A stretch of DNA of 64,000 bases from Rhizopus arrhizus (lineage: Eukaryota; Mucoromycota; Mucoromycetes; Mucorales; Rhizopodaceae): NCBI GenBank assembly GCA_024220505.1, contig JAKZZE010000007.1, positions 62,001-126,000 of the forward strand. Direction: 5' to 3'. Under the pieces are notes generated by a model. The model saw nothing but the letters and a program-made list of their open reading frames with translations. It had not been told where the DNA came from and searched no databases. This document shows, one piece after another, positions 47,705 through 60,596 of this stretch (positions are counted from its first letter, which is position 1; each line of letters begins with the position of its first letter). Both the position numbers and the translations under genes were made by a program.

Positions 47705-48652
47705 TTAGAGTTGGATTTTAGATACTTCATATAAATAAGCACCCAACAATTGAGTTCCTTTCACATAGTTGGATCTATCCAACTTTTCATTGATGGAGTG
47801 TGCGCCCTAGAATCAAGTCAGTCGCTGTACGAAAAACAGTCAATGCAAACTTACATCATCACCGCGGCCCATGGGTAACAGCAAGACGTTCTTCTTCAAG
47901 GCATCTTGGAAAGACAAGGTGACAGGAATAGAACCACCTTCACGAGTCAAGTCAGGCTTGACGTTGTAGACCGTTTCAACCGCCTTGGCAGCAGCCACTG
48001 TTGTCGATAGATGAGTTTCATCTACACATCCTTCCTTTTTTGTACTTACCATAGTTGGGATGGTCAGGGCTCGAAAGCCAGTAGTTACCATCATGTGTAC
48101 AGTGAATGTCGATTGTATTTTTGGATCCAAGCTTTGCAAATTCTTCCTTTACATACTTGCAGACCAATTCGCTAATCTCTTGAGGTTTCATGTCTGGAAC
48201 GGTACGGATAGAGAATTTACCAGTGACACAGGCAGGAATCACAGTCTTGTCACCAGGGTTATAAAAGGCACCTTCGACACCGTGAAGGGAAAGCGAAGGG
48301 TTTCTCCAGCGGCACTGGAGTGTTTCACGTACAGTTTCATGAATGTTGGTCTTGTTACCGACCGCACTGTGAAGCTCTTCCATCTGGAAGCTCAAGTCGT
48401 CATAAATTCTTTGCTCGCTGTCTAAATCACATCATTTAGCCCTCACAAATCAATCGACTTTTTCCAATACTTTACCCGTCAATTCACGCACTTGATCATA
48501 GATACCAGGGATCAGGATCTTACCCTTCACATCCACCAACTTGCTCATGATCGCAAAGAGGTCCGTCATGGGTTCATGGACAGTACCACCGAAAACACCA
48601 GAGTGGAGATCAGCAGCCTAAGAAAACAGTCAACACAATCATTCCTCAGCCT

Positions 48653-48683
<31 letters not shown>

Positions 48684-49465
48684 CACTGTAAAAAAAACTT
48701 ACGGGGCCCTTGATCTTGAGGTGAAAGTAAGAGACACCACGAAGACCATAAGTCAAACAAGGCTTGGTGGTACCGAGCCAGTAATTATCAGAGATACAGA
48801 CAGCATCTACGTCCTTAAAGTACTTGTCCGCTTCATCAAAGATGAGCTTATCCAATCCTTCCGAACCAGATTCTTCCATGCCTTCCAGACAAAATTTGAT
48901 GTTCACTGGTAATTCGAGACCGAGAGCCTTGTGAGCATCGACGACGTTCATCCAACCCAGCACGGGACCTTTATCGTCCGTAGCACCACGACCAATCAAA
49001 CGGTTCTTTTCGTCTTCGACTAATTCAAAAGGGTTGGTGTTCCAACCGTCTTCAACAAGAGCCTACAGAAGGGGGAGGGGATGTTATTTATTTATTTATT
49101 TTTTTTAACCATTCACTTACCGGTTGAACATCATAGTGACCATAGACAAGGATCGTTTTCTTTTGAGGGTCGTTACCCACCGTGGCAAGGACAATAGGAG
49201 GCAAGTCCAAAGAGGTACCGTGCCAGTCTTGTTTGCCGAGATCACGGGTTTCGACATTAGCACCCAGTGCTTTGAGTTCGTCCACCAAGAAATCAGCCAT
49301 GCGAAAGACATCAGGACGATAAGAAGGATCACCGCTTACACTATACACGCGTTAGAGTACATCACAAAAAGTAGTGATGTCTTACCTAGGAATAGCCACA
49401 GCCTTACGAAGTCTTTCGACAAAATCATTTTGATGCTTTTCGACGTACTCTAAAAATTTATCCAT
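47705..49465 (-). CDS. DUG1: Cys-Gly metallodipeptidase (M20 family, CNDP2/Dug1)
   Basis: Seven exons (49465-49386, 49340-49121, 49062-48703, 48617-48476, 48421-48050, 47997-47855, 47806-47705) give 472 aa, close to yeast Dug1. Cytosolic zinc or manganese dipeptidase that cleaves Cys-Gly in glutathione turnover. Metal and catalytic motifs: [12 protein letters not shown] (His and Asp), [16 protein letters not shown] (bridging Asp), [13 protein letters not shown] (Glu-Glu), [27 protein letters not shown] and the C-terminal [15 protein letters not shown]is. Complete and apparently functional. Intron 3 holds a 30-nt A tract on the coding strand. Confidence 0.96.
48654..48683. repeat. T30 homopolymer (A30 on the coding strand) in DUG1 intron 3
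   Basis: Begins 19 nt after the 5' splice junction in the sense of DUG1. Confidence 0.95.
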
Positions 49466-51668
49466 TTTTTTTTAAAAAAGAGTTAAAAAAAGGAAATAAG
49501 TTCCCTTTTTCGAGAGCAAGCTATAAAAGGGGAGAGCGGAGCCTATCGTGCGAAAAAAAGCAGAAAAAGTCACACGGTTCAACCAGCGCCCTGACCAAAA
49601 AATGACCGAGGGCTCGCAGTGAATGTCGACCTGGGTTTTTTTTTAAAAAAATTATCGACCACAGACTTAACCCGATTCGATTGCGTTCTTTTGTTCACAT
49701 TTTATGATTGCTTTTTGTCAGCATTCGAACTGAAGCCAAAAAAAAAGGATGACAAAACTCCACTCCAATTGCCGGCCGTTGGGGTCTATCCATAGTATTG
49801 GCATTTTTTTTTTTCCCGAAAACCATCAGCCATTGACCTAAAAAAAAAAATCAACCGCTTTTTGAGACAAATCAATGGATGATTCAAAAAAATTGATTTT
49901 TTTTTTCTGACATCAGAAACCACCAGGGAAAATAACATGGTCTCATCCGATAGAGCCGTCCATCAAAATTCTATCGAGGGGGGTTTATTCAAACAGCCGT
50001 CGTGTCTCAAAAGAACCTGCCGACAGAAATCATAAAGATCGCTTGAATCCCAAAGTCTCCCTCCTTTTTGTTTTCTCTTACAACCTGCCAGGACCCCTTG
50101 ATGGGTTCCCACTGGATGTGTGTTTATCCAGTGAGACCCACAGAGTGCTAGACACGTTCTTTACCGCCTTTTCAATCCAAACATGTTTCAAAGCGTCTTT
50201 GAATTCCCACTGGTCCTACTGATGCTTGCTTCAGTTTTAATACACGTATTTCAAATATGAATCCTTTCAGGCTTCATCACCCATTTTTAGTTTTCAATCA
50301 AGCACTATCCCATGCTGTGATGATCTTTGATAAAACTGGAAAACGATCAGGCCAAATGAAAACAGCACACGCTCAGGATGAACCCATGTCTCCCTTTCTT
50401 TCAATCGTCTTGAAGCATAGCAAGTGGGGGAGACATCTGCCATGCTCACCGGCTGTCCTGGTCTGTTGCGGTTGGCTCTCAGCAAGTTATACTGCGTTTG
50501 AACAGGAATCAGACGTGTACCAAACTAGAGTGGAGTCCAGCAGACAAATCATTCCTAAAGATACAGAGGGTAGAAAAAGCCATGGTCATCGATCCGTATT
50601 AGACATCCAAATATTTGAAATCTAAAAAGGCGCACAGTAAGAATGATTTGTACCTGACCTCTTTCATAGAACCCACTCGACAGCGACAGGCTGGTTATCG
50701 AAACTTTCATTCACCGCTATGTTTGCATCGTAGACATCATGGTTTTTAAACTTACAAGCTCATAAAGTACCTTGCACTTGTCGATATAAATTAAAACTTG
50801 AACCACCATAGCAAAAGACAGGTTCTATAGGTTACCATTGTCGTTTGGCATCTTCTTTCTCTCTTGACTCTCATCATCCTTGTTTTCACAGAATACAGCA
50901 TGGACAATCGATATGGAGCCCTATCGTCTTGGTACGTGAGCGGCGTTTTTCTGTGGTGCGTGTTTTTGACGGACGAGTCTATCAGTGAGTTCGATACGGA
51001 TACTGAAAGATTCTCAATAGTCCAACGTTGTCGATCGATGTCCTTTAGTCAATATTCTTTAGAAAATGAAGGATGCTGAAAGAAGGTGATTGATCAAGAG
51101 CATATAGAGTTGCTTCTTCACAAGAAAAGAAAACAAGGGAGAGAGCTTGTTTAGATGCTTGCTTTTTTTTAAAAGCCATTGTCAATCAACAATGCCGGAA
51201 AGTCTATATGACTCAAAATTTTACAGTGGAAATGACTCATGGTTGTGATACTCTTTTCATGAACTGCACAGATATGCGTTCAATTCAGCTAATTATTTTT
51301 GTCTATGTCTGCATATACAAACAGGTGATGCTGTTCCTCTCATCAGAATCCTTTTACGTTCTGTTCCCAAGTCCTCAGTGACCACGTGTAATACCAAAAA
51401 TGAAATATGCCACACTCTATTGTTTGAAAAATCAAACGAATATTTACTATGCGCTCACGTTAACATGACTGAAATCAACAAAAACAGTATTAGATCAGAT
51501 GAAGGCCAATTTCAAGGACTACTATTGATAACATGAAACGATTGGCCCTATCAGTTCCAATCTCCTCTTCTACAATGATTACTTGTCAACTTTAAATGTC
51601 CGATTTCAAATTATCTTTTGGACCCTTTTTGTTTTTTTTTCCTCCTCTTCTTTTGACAAGTTTTGATA
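49466..51668. other. Intergenic, no gene recognised
   Basis: Spacer between the divergent DUG1 and MTM1 genes. A 122-codon plus frame (50257-50625) lacks motifs or splice support and is treated as chance. Confidence 0.6.
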
Positions 51669-52807
51669 ATGACTGAGCAAACAGCCATTGGCACTGTACC
51701 AAAGATCCAAGCGATCCATAGTTCTTCATTTGAAAAGATAGCGTCTGCTGCTGCCGGTGCTGTCATTACCATGTCATTCAGTACGATCTACTCATCCTAA
51801 CGTCACTTGTAGCTAATGCATTCTTTTCTCAGTGACTCCACTGGACGTAATCAAAACAAGACTTCAAGAAAGCTCAAGGCATGGGTTGAATGAATATAAG
51901 GGAACCTTGGTAAGTGACCCCCTCTCTCTTTTTTTTTTCTTTCTGGCAATAACCCTTAAACATATACTTGTATAGGATGGATTATCAAAAATATTTAGAA
52001 ACGAAGGATTATTTGCATTATGGAGAGGCCTAGTGCCTGGACTTATCATGGCATTGCCATCTACAGCCATTTATTATGTTGGATATGATCATATACGAGA
52101 CTACACAAGAAACTCTGAATTCAAAGATACCATTCTGGATGTGTATTCACCCTTGTGGGCAGGTGGATTAGCAAGAAGTAAGAGCATATAAAAACCAGTG
52201 TGACGCAAATGATTCACTCTGATCCCGTTTAGCATTTGCTGGATTGGTGGTATCTCCTTTAGAACTATTTAGGACTCGAATGCAATCCGCAGAGGGTGTT
52301 TATGGATTTTCAGCTGTCTGGAGAGGCGTAAGAGAAATGGTTCACAGAGAGGGAGCAAAGGCACTCTGGCGAGGATTGCTGCCAACGATGCTGAGAGATG
52401 TACCGTTTTCGGCCATCTATTGGATGGGTTATGAGGAGTTGAAGCGTTCTCCGATATTGTCCGAACGATCTCATTTTGAATCATCCTTTATTGCTGGTGC
52501 ATCGTCTGGTATGATTGCTGCCATTGTCACAACCCCATTTGATGTTGTAAAAACGCAACGTCAAGTAAGCTCATATGCTGAAGGTAAAATATAAGACAGA
52601 AATAACAATGACTCAATCTCATGCTTATATTCAGAGGCGCGCGTTGGATTGATTATAAAGAAGATTGTTGCAAAGGACGGCACAGTAGGATTTTTCCGGG
52701 GCGTTGTGCCAAGAGTTGTAAAAGTAGCGCCGGCCTGTGCCATCATGATATCAAGTTATGAAATGGGAAAGCACTTTTTTGCTTATAGAAAATCAGATAC
52801 AATGTAA
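51669..52807 (+). CDS. MTM1: Mitochondrial carrier of the SLC25A39/40 (Mtm1) type
   Basis: Five exons (51669-51780, 51833-51909, 51976-52177, 52233-52583, 52635-52807) give 304 aa. Six-helix inner-membrane carrier with three signature repeats: [24 protein letters not shown] and [12 protein letters not shown]. The non-standard second (S-P-L-E-L) and the third ([11 protein letters not shown]) are diagnostic of the SLC25A39/40/Mtm1 group, now associated with mitochondrial glutathione import and linked to manganese-SOD and iron-sulfur/haem homeostasis. Complete, normal length. Confidence 0.94.
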
Positions 52808-53112
52808 ATATGCTTTTTATTCTTATTATTATTATTGCAGCCTATAAACATAGACATAAGGTTGGATTACAATAAAAACCCCATAGACAAATCTTATACC
52901 TGAATATAGATTCATCATAGCTTGAGATTTTTTTATTGTTCTTTCATCCTATCTTTAAAACCATATTTACCAAAACAAAATACGCGTTCAAGAAGAGAAA
53001 TGGATATTGATTGTGAAGAAGTACAAGTATCACATTTCTATTCTTGTAACAAACATTCAATAGGAATAAACTAATATATACAAGCTTCATTTATTTCAGA
53101 ATGGTATCCTTT
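52808..53112. other. Convergent 3' spacer
   Basis: 3' flanks of MTM1 and the TPX2-like gene. Confidence 0.7.
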
Positions 53113-53982
53113 TTATAATAACACATTGCTTTGCTTGTTCAAAGCTTCTTGAATTGATTTCTTGATTCTTTCTCTAAGATCGTCAATGATTTGCTTATGC
53201 TTTACATGCAAAGCACCAAAGTAAGACAGCGACTTTCCGTCTTTCGAATTAGACTCTAAAGAATTTTCCAACAAGGATTTTGAGGATCCTGAGACAATAT
53301 TCGTATTGGGTGGTTCAGGTGAAGGTGGAGGAGGCGTATATGGAGCAAACCATGATGTACGGATCTGCTCAGGAGGTGTTTTTGGAATATAATGACTTGC
53401 AGAACTAGAGGCTGATTTGCTCTGTATGGGTTCGTGTAAAGTGCTGTCGGTTTGGCTTGGCTTGGGCAATGGATGAATCAATGGTCTATTGTCACGTAAA
53501 GTAGTGGCCTGTGGTTCTTTGCTCAACAATAGTGGATTCTTTGAGGCATTAGACCTTTTGTTGGCTTGCATGTTTAGCAGATTTTTGGCACGATTCATCA
53601 CGGGTTGGTCCCTTGTGCTTTTGAATAGTGTTGATTTACTTGCTGACGACACTGTTGTAGTGCTTGAAAGTCTACTGAAAACATCGTCATTCAATCTTTG
53701 CTTCTTTGTAGGAATCTTTTTTGTTGCTGAACTTTCTGAAGGTTCAGACTGTGTTGGTCGTCTTTTTTTTAGACGGCTGAAGGGTGGAGAATGGACTGGA
53801 AAGGAAGGACCTGAGATGGTGCGTTCGCCTAACAGATATTTTTTTAATTGAAAAAGAAAGCATAGCTTGGTTTGTTTCAACTTACTAAACCACGAATCAG
53901 GTGGTAATTCTTGTGGTAATCTATTTGTAAAATCCCAAAATTTGGGAGCAACAAATTCCCATTTTGATTCATTATCGTCCAT
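53113..53982 (-). CDS. Disordered basic protein, possibly TPX2-like spindle factor
   Basis: Two exons (53982-53886, 53828-53113) give 270 aa. The N-terminus SKWEFVAPKFWDFTNRLPQE then DSWF resembles the N-terminal Aurora-binding segment of TPX2-type proteins (Y/W-x-F-x-A-P-x-F-x-D-F … WF). The rest is Ser/Lys/Pro-rich and disordered, with a Pro cluster YTPPPPSPEPPNTN and a C-terminal helix LHVKHKQIIDDLRERIKKSI. If the resemblance is real it would be a nuclear/spindle microtubule factor; only the first 30 residues support this. Confidence 0.5.
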   Translation of the reverse strand: MDDNESKWEFVAPKFWDFTNRLPQELPPDSWFSKLKQTKLCFLFQLKKYLLGERTISGPSFPVHSPPFSRLKKRRPTQSEPSESSATKKIPTKKQRLNDDVFSRLSSTTTVSSASKSTLFKSTRDQPVMNRAKNLLNMQANKRSNASKNPLLLSKEPQATTLRDNRPLIHPLPKPSQTDSTLHEPIQSKSASSSASHYIPKTPPEQIRTSWFAPYTPPPPSPEPPNTNIVSGSSKSLLENSLESNSKDGKSLSYFGALHVKHKQIIDDLRERIKKSIQEALNKQSNVLL

Positions 53983-54336
53983 ATTTTTTGTTTGTGGAGA
54001 AACAAGGAAAGAAAAAACAAGTGACCACAAACAATTGGAAAAAGAAATAAAAAAATGACATGAATAACCGTCTCCGTAAACTACGCTGCATAAAATAATA
54101 TTTATTTATCGACTTTGTACATATAAAGGCTTTGTTTTAAACATCAATAATAGTTGTGGTCATTCTCTTACAAAATAAGCTTTTTTCTTTGTTTTTGTTT
54201 TTTTACTGTTAATCAATAGTAAAGAAGGATGCGCCCATGAATAAACTGAGCGGACTTTACTGTGACAGGTGAAAAAAGAGGATGAAAAAAAAGAGTTGCT
54301 CTGTAACATTGAACAAAACTTTTATTTTTTCTTCAC
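53983..54336. promoter_or_regulatory. Bidirectional upstream region between TPX2-like gene and RRP41
   Basis: 354 bp between divergent start codons; no distinct motif claimed. Confidence 0.5.
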
Positions 54337-55344
54337 ATGGTAATAATCAAATAAACTTGAAGAAGCTTTTCAAGCTAGCTAACCCTGTTTACATTCTAGT
54401 CTCGCTTAGAATTATTGACTCCTGAAGGTAACTTGAAGAAAAATTAGAAAGGGTCTAAACTAAACAAAAAAAAATAAAAGGTCTTCGTATTGACGGTCGA
54501 CGTGCTAATGAATTAAGAAAGATAACTGCCAAAACCTCTGTTTTTAGTCAGGCAGATGGCTCTGCATATATTGAACAAGGAAATACAAAGTGTTTAGCAG
54601 CAGTGTATGGTCCTAGAGAAGTGCGTCACCGAATGCAAGCATTATCAGATCGCGCCATCATCAATGTCGAATTCAACATAGCTCCTTTTAGTACAAGTGA
54701 ACGTAAAAAGAGATCAAAGAACGACAAGTAAATCATAAAATGTTACTACTGTATGAAATCAACTGACTGTGTTTTTTTCAGACGATCATTAGAAGTCGCA
54801 GCTTTCATCCGTCAAACCTTTGAGCCTGTTGTTCTTACTACTCAGTTTCCTAGATCTCAAATTGACATTTATCTTCAAGTATTTCAAAACGATGGAGGTA
54901 TAACCGTATGAAATTGAGAGAGAAATTAGCGATTAAGAACATAGTATATAGGCTTATTGCAGAGCTGTATCAATGCGGCAACAATGGCTTTAGTGGATGC
55001 AGGTATACCCATGTTGGATTATGTTTGCGCTTGTTCAGCAGGTTGCATCGATAAGGTACCAGTACTCGATTTAAACAACTTGGAAGAATCTGCAGATACA
55101 CCCGAATTAACAGTAGCTATACTACCAAGAACCGGCAAAGTCAACTTGGTGGAGGTACAAAAAAGGCAAAAAGAAAATAAAGTATCCCCACTTATATTTT
55201 ATTTAGTTGGAATCTCGACTTCATATGGATAAACTCCCCAGTGTTACAGAATTAGCAACAGAAGGTTGCAAGCATATACATTCTGTATTGGATAGTGTGA
55301 TTAGAAAGAATACAGAACATCTCATGTCTAGATTGAATGCATAA
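54337..55344 (+). CDS. RRP41: Exosome core subunit Rrp41/Ski6 (EXOSC4)
   Basis: Six exons (54337-54339, 54400-54427, 54481-54727, 54782-54897, 54952-55154, 55207-55344) give 244 aa. RNase PH-fold subunit of the nuclear and cytoplasmic exosome ring. It reads MSRLELLTPEGLRIDGRRAN, then SVFSQADGSAYIEQGNTKCL, AAVYGPREVRHRM and IINVEFNIAPFSTSERKKRS, all characteristic of Rrp41. The first coding exon is only the ATG, followed at once by GTAATA. This is forced by the conserved MSRLE start (as in yeast Ski6) and by the acceptor TTCTAG|TCTCGC. Confidence 0.95.
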
Positions 55345-55428
55345 GGAGAATTTAAATAATACAAGCTATTTTTTATAAATAAACAAAAAAAAGGAAAAGA
55401 TAAAAAAAAAAAGAAGGAGGATTATATA

Positions 55429-58400
55429 TTAAATATGTGTAAGATATCGAAGATCTGTTGCTTTTTCTACATAATTGCCAGGAAATACACCTTGGATGAT
55501 GGACCCAGTGTCTTCTATCAAAAGAAAAAAGGGTTAAAAAGAAGATTTATTACAAACATTCACACTTACTGTCTGTTTTGTAACCTGTCCACCAAATATC
55601 ATCACTTGTATCAGTCACGATGATTGCATCTGATTTTTCAAAACCCATTTCACCTGGTTCACGAGCAGCAAAGTCAAATTTAGCATAATACAAGAGTGGT
55701 TTTTCTTTTGTAGCCTCAGAGGAGAGTTCTTCATTATTGGCAATGGCTTGCTCCATCATGGACAAAAACTCATTGTTATACCTTGACTTTCTATCTTGCG
55801 TCTTGCGAGAAGAGAGATATTCTTCCACCATACGTTTGGATGAAGCTCTGCCCTCTGCGGCATGGGATGGTGTCACGTTCAGACGACTGGTTGGAATGGC
55901 CATCGACAGGAAATCATGCTTGGGGCCAGGAGAAACGAGAGATTCCGTTGGCTTTTCTAATGGTGGCAGTGGACCGGTAGCAAACGTCGGACTAAGAACA
56001 GGACTGGGGGCTGAATCAAAGTTGATGTTGACCGCAGATCGATACATGGTGTCTAACTTGGGCATGGGCTCCGTCGCTGTCTGGGCCGCGCGTGGTGGCG
56101 GCGGTAGTGATGCGTTTGCAAAGCCATACTGGATTGTTTCATTGCTTGCCATGGCGGAACTGTTGTTGAGAGTAGAGCTACTGCTGATGTTTGCCATCGT
56201 GCTAGTGGCCAATGCAGCAGGCGGTGAACCTCCGGTAGGCCCAGTAATAGAGGAAGACCGGAAGGGATTGTAGGAGCTTCGTCGCTCGTCACTGACTTCT
56301 GTCATCTCTCTTGTAGCGACTGAGGATACCATGGAATCTCTCTGAATTTCACTAAACGGCCTCACAAGCGAATCAGGACGTCCGACTGGAATGGGAGGCA
56401 AGGTTTGGTAAAAGCTATTGGTGCTCATGTGGTAAACAGAATTAGGTGGTGCAGGGGACAAAGGTGTTCCTTTGGGGGTACCCAAGGCTGTAGGTTCGTT
56501 TAGATAATCGGTGCTGATGGCTTTTGACATGCTGTAGATCTGTGCCTCTGGTTCAAGTGTATCTAGTTTTTCTGCAGAACAATTGTTTTTACCATCTCCT
56601 TCGTCTTTAAGCGCAGCCAATAAAGAGTCTGCTGATCGAGGAGGCTTGCCATAGTAGGTTGCTGGATCGGATTGTGGGTCTGCTTTTGCTTCGCCTTTTC
56701 GCTTGATGAAAACGATGGCCAGTGTTGCAAGAACAATTGCTGTAACAATACCTAGAGAAATTGCAATAGAAACAATAATGACAACCGCTTTAGGAAGATA
56801 TTCTGAAAGAAATACAATGCTCAGATTAAATTTTGTTGTTTTCTTCAATTTTGAAACTTACTTTTGAGAGAAGAAGCAATTTGTGGTGGTAAAGTGAAAT
56901 AAAATAAGCTGTTCAGCAAGCTACCTTCAAGAGAAGAAGAAGAGGAAGCGACCAGGTAGGGTGTCCAGTTTTGACCGTCATAGAAGGCTGCACTCACGTT
57001 TCCTAAAGAGCCCAAATTAATGAATCCAGTAGCCAGCAAGGCGTTTTGCGCAGTGTTATTTTTAACAGGAAGTGAATATATTTTGGAAATGATGCTTCCT
57101 GTTCCCAATCCTTGATCTATAAAGATATCAGTTTAATAAAAGATTGTTTACAGTTTTATTGTTTTCCCTTACCGATAGGATCAAATTGTTGTCCGTTCCA
57201 TACACGTAAATAAGTAGTGTCATTATCACTGTTCCTACATAATGGTGCATGTAAGTATATGTAAAACAATGCTTGCTGTATGAAAAACTTTACTGTCCAG
57301 AGATAAATGTATTTTTAGTGACATTGTCATAAGTGATGGCAACCGAAGGGCCAGGAAGATTAGCAGTAGCAAAGGGACCCCATACTTTTTTAACCAAGTC
57401 ATATTCAGCGATTGTAATTGGAGAGCCATTCAATGTCATATTGCCTGTCACCACTAGTTTATCCTATCAAGAAAAAAAAAGAATAAATAAGAACGTTCTT
57501 AATGTTTCTAATACTTACATCAATGTAGCCGAAATCAGTTGCTTCACCACTTAGACCAGAGCCTAGAGGGTTCCACTGGTTATTAGTAGTTGTCAACACA
57601 CATACTACTGAACAAGGGACAGAATCAATCGAGCTAAAATTACCGCCTACAGCCACTAGTTCATATGAGCCAATGGAACTAACGACATTAATAGCCGGAG
57701 GAGACCCATCAGATGCTATAAAAAGAATGATTTAAACACATGCAACCTTGTCTTTCTATTTGACTTACTTTTGATACTAGGCGTCATCAATCGGGATCCA
57801 TTCTTTAAATCAAAGGCTGCAAACCCACTTGTGTCTGAGCCAAAGAATGGACCTCCGACATACAAGATATCATTGTGCACCACCATGGATTGAAGTGTGC
57901 CCTGCCATTCAGACCCTTTGAGACCACTCCAAGCACCGTCGTGATAGATTGCGATATTCTGAATACCCTCTGATAGTATAAATTGACCACCGAGGATAGT
58001 AGAGCCATTGTGAACGAGACTAGCAGAGACAGTGGGGTTATCGTTGATTGGATAAAAGGGCAGGTGCGAGAGCGTGGATTGACTAAAGAAAGAGTAGCCA
58101 AAGGACTGGTATCTTTGAACGGCCTGGATACTTCCAGCAAAGTAAGACTTGTTGTCATATTCCAGAGTGGAATAGACAATGCCAGAAAGAAAAGGGATAT
58201 CCTCCTGATCCCACTTGTTTTGTGCTATATTCCACCATCCGTTGCCAAAGCAGATGGTCGAGTTGGATAATTTCGTGAATTCTCCAGAGACAAGAACATG
58301 GTTGTTGATCAAATGAACCGAGTGGGCCAGACCGTTGACACCCTAACAGAAGCAATCACAGTCAGATCATAATCTTTTCTTTTATGCAAAATTTATGGTT

Positions 58401-59887
58401 TTACCTCATCTAGCGCATTCCAAGCAGCTTGTTGGACATTGTATCTTGCCACATGAGACATCCGCGTGTTTGTCCCATTCACAAGCGCACTAAAGTTTCC
58501 AGCAACAAATATTTCTCCTGATTGAGTAGAAACAGCAAGTGACTCGATGCTACCGTTGGTGCCCCCATTCGCAAGTGCCTTGAGTTGCTTTGTGCTGGCA
58601 TCATATCGGACAATGTTGGAGTAAGTCGATTTGGATTGATCTGTTCCTGTAAAACTGCCTGCGATATAAAGAGCATCACCATACGGCTTTATGTCATGAA
58701 CAATAGACTTATAAGGTACGTTTTCTAAAGAACACGTTTTATAAAACGATAAAAAACATAGATCCTTTTTTTTTTGTACCTGATAGAGCTTTCCAAGGAA
58801 GTGAATCCGCGCTGATTGTTTGTGAGGATGTATCGTATTGAATGATGCTTGCTAAAGCATTATTAGATGCCTCCTTGACAAATTGAAATGAATGAGCCAC
58901 AATAGATCCAGTCTTTGTTGAATTGTGAGCTTGTGATATTTGTATAGTGGGTTGAAAGTCAGAAGAGAGGTCAAAATAACCAGTGTAAATCAACAGGCCA
59001 TTGGTTGCGGTTGAATTGGAACTGAGAAAGACGGTTGTTGGGGTTTGACGGGCTGAAGTTGCAAGCTGTATATCGAAATCCACAATGTTATCACAATCTC
59101 TACTACATTCTGGTGCATACAAATAAACTTCGTAGATTCCAGATTCAGCAATAGTAGGATAGAATGTGATGGAAGAAGTATTACTGGCTGTAGTAGAAAG
59201 ATAACTAATTCCTCCATCACTGACTTGTGTCCAGTTTCCTACTGTTTTTATTCTGGATACAGTACTACTGTTATTACTACAAGGACTATTTGTAGATAGT
59301 GTGTCTACAGCATATATAAAGTTTTCTATACAAAAAGAAAAAGTGTTAAGTACAAAGACAGGAACAATGAAAATAAAAAATAAAAATACCTGATTGAAAG
59401 ACAGAGACTGAAGACAATCCACCACTGGAACCATACCAAGACATGATATCAATCGCTATTCCACTTGTAAGGTTCGTATTCAAAATACGATAGTCTTGAA
59501 AATCAATGCTGGTATCATTTGAAAGAGTACAATTGGTAGTACATATCCTGGTTTGTTTTGTTGAAGGATCGAGATAAGATAATTGAAAGTAATTTTTGCT
59601 ATCAACAGCTCGAATACTATGTAAATCGTCAGTACCTTTGAATCTGGCTTTACTTTTCAGTTTTACCCAAATTCTTTTGTTTGATGATTTTTTATTTTTG
59701 AATTCCCAATTCTGACAAGTGAAGGGTTTACATTGTAATAATTGAACGTTGTCTGCCATGTTCCATTCTGTCCATCTTTTAATATCCAAGGATTGGCATT
59801 TGTAGAAGCAGCACAGATAATGGAAGATGCTGTAGCTGAACTATCGGCTGAATTGGTTGCTGAACCAGCCTAAAAATAAAAACAATT

Positions 59888-59925
<38 letters not shown>

Positions 59926-60596
59926 TTTGTTGGGAGCATAATCATTTGACTTGCGGGTGCATAATAACTTTGTCCGTCAGTTGTTGTGTCAAACACACCA
60001 CCAAATAATAGTGATTCATTATGACGAATGATTGCATTGATTTGTCCATTCACTCCTTTCCAAGGCACATTGGTCCATCCTGTTCTATTCCAAACTGCAA
60101 TACTTCCACCAAATTGAGCAAGTGAAGCTGAATAAGTCAAGTCAGTGCTGACAGGTGCCGTAAAGGATCCACCGACATAAACAAACTTTGTGACCGGGTC
60201 ACAATAGACTGTTTGAACTGGTCCATCCAATCCTCCCAAGAGTGTATTCAGTTGACCCGAAACAAGGTCAAGTGCTGCGATACGATTGACGCTGATACCA
60301 TTGATGCTACTGAAATTTCCCGCAAAATAAATAGTGTTGTATAAGATACAAGTGTCGTGAATGGTTCCATTGATATTAGAAGATGCGAGTAATTGAAATA
60401 ATGTGTCGTTCGAGAGAGATATAACAGATGAGGTGGATAATGGTATCTGAGTAAGTTGATTGGTATCTGTATAGAGTGAGATACCCTCGTAAGATCCAGA
60501 TATACCGAATAGATCAAGGTTGATGTTTGGATGTGTCACATACGATGCAAGACTTGTATGAAGGATTACTCCAAGCAATAAAAGCAACCCAATCAT
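55429..60596 (-). CDS. RAX2: Rax2-like cell-polarity membrane protein with C-terminal SH3 domain
   Basis: Twelve exons close in phase to 1514 aa: 60596-59925, 59869-59667, 59616-59390, 59325-58780, 58724-58405, 58342-57769, 57715-57519, 57463-57294, 57234-57173, 57116-56862, 56802-55570, 55514-55429. A signal peptide (IGLLLLLGVILHTSLAS) leads into a very large extracellular region of beta-propeller-like Rax2 repeats (VYVGGSFTAP, LYIAGSFTGT, ILGGQFILSEG, AGNFSALVNGT) with NANPWILKDGQNGTWQTTF. One membrane helix follows (VVIIVSIAISLGIVTAIVL), then a 300-residue Ser/Pro-rich cytoplasmic tail. An SH3 domain (YYAKFDFAAREPGEMGF, DDIWWTGYK, GVFPGNYVEKATDL) is split by the last intron. Rax2 marks cortical sites for polarised growth. 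Confidence 0.9.
59891..59922. repeat. T32 homopolymer (A32 on the coding strand) in RAX2 intron 1
   Basis: Immediately follows the GT of the 5' splice site in the sense of RAX2. Confidence 0.95.

Noticed and set aside
50257..50625. 122-codon plus-strand open frame
   Set aside because: No domain, no splice partners, and composition like the surrounding spacer.
59617..59666. Apparent frameshift in RAX2 after TKEFG
   Set aside because: A 50-nt GT-AG intron (59666-59617, acceptor TTTACATAG) restores the frame exactly and gives the expected TKEFG-IRAVDSKNYFQ continuation.
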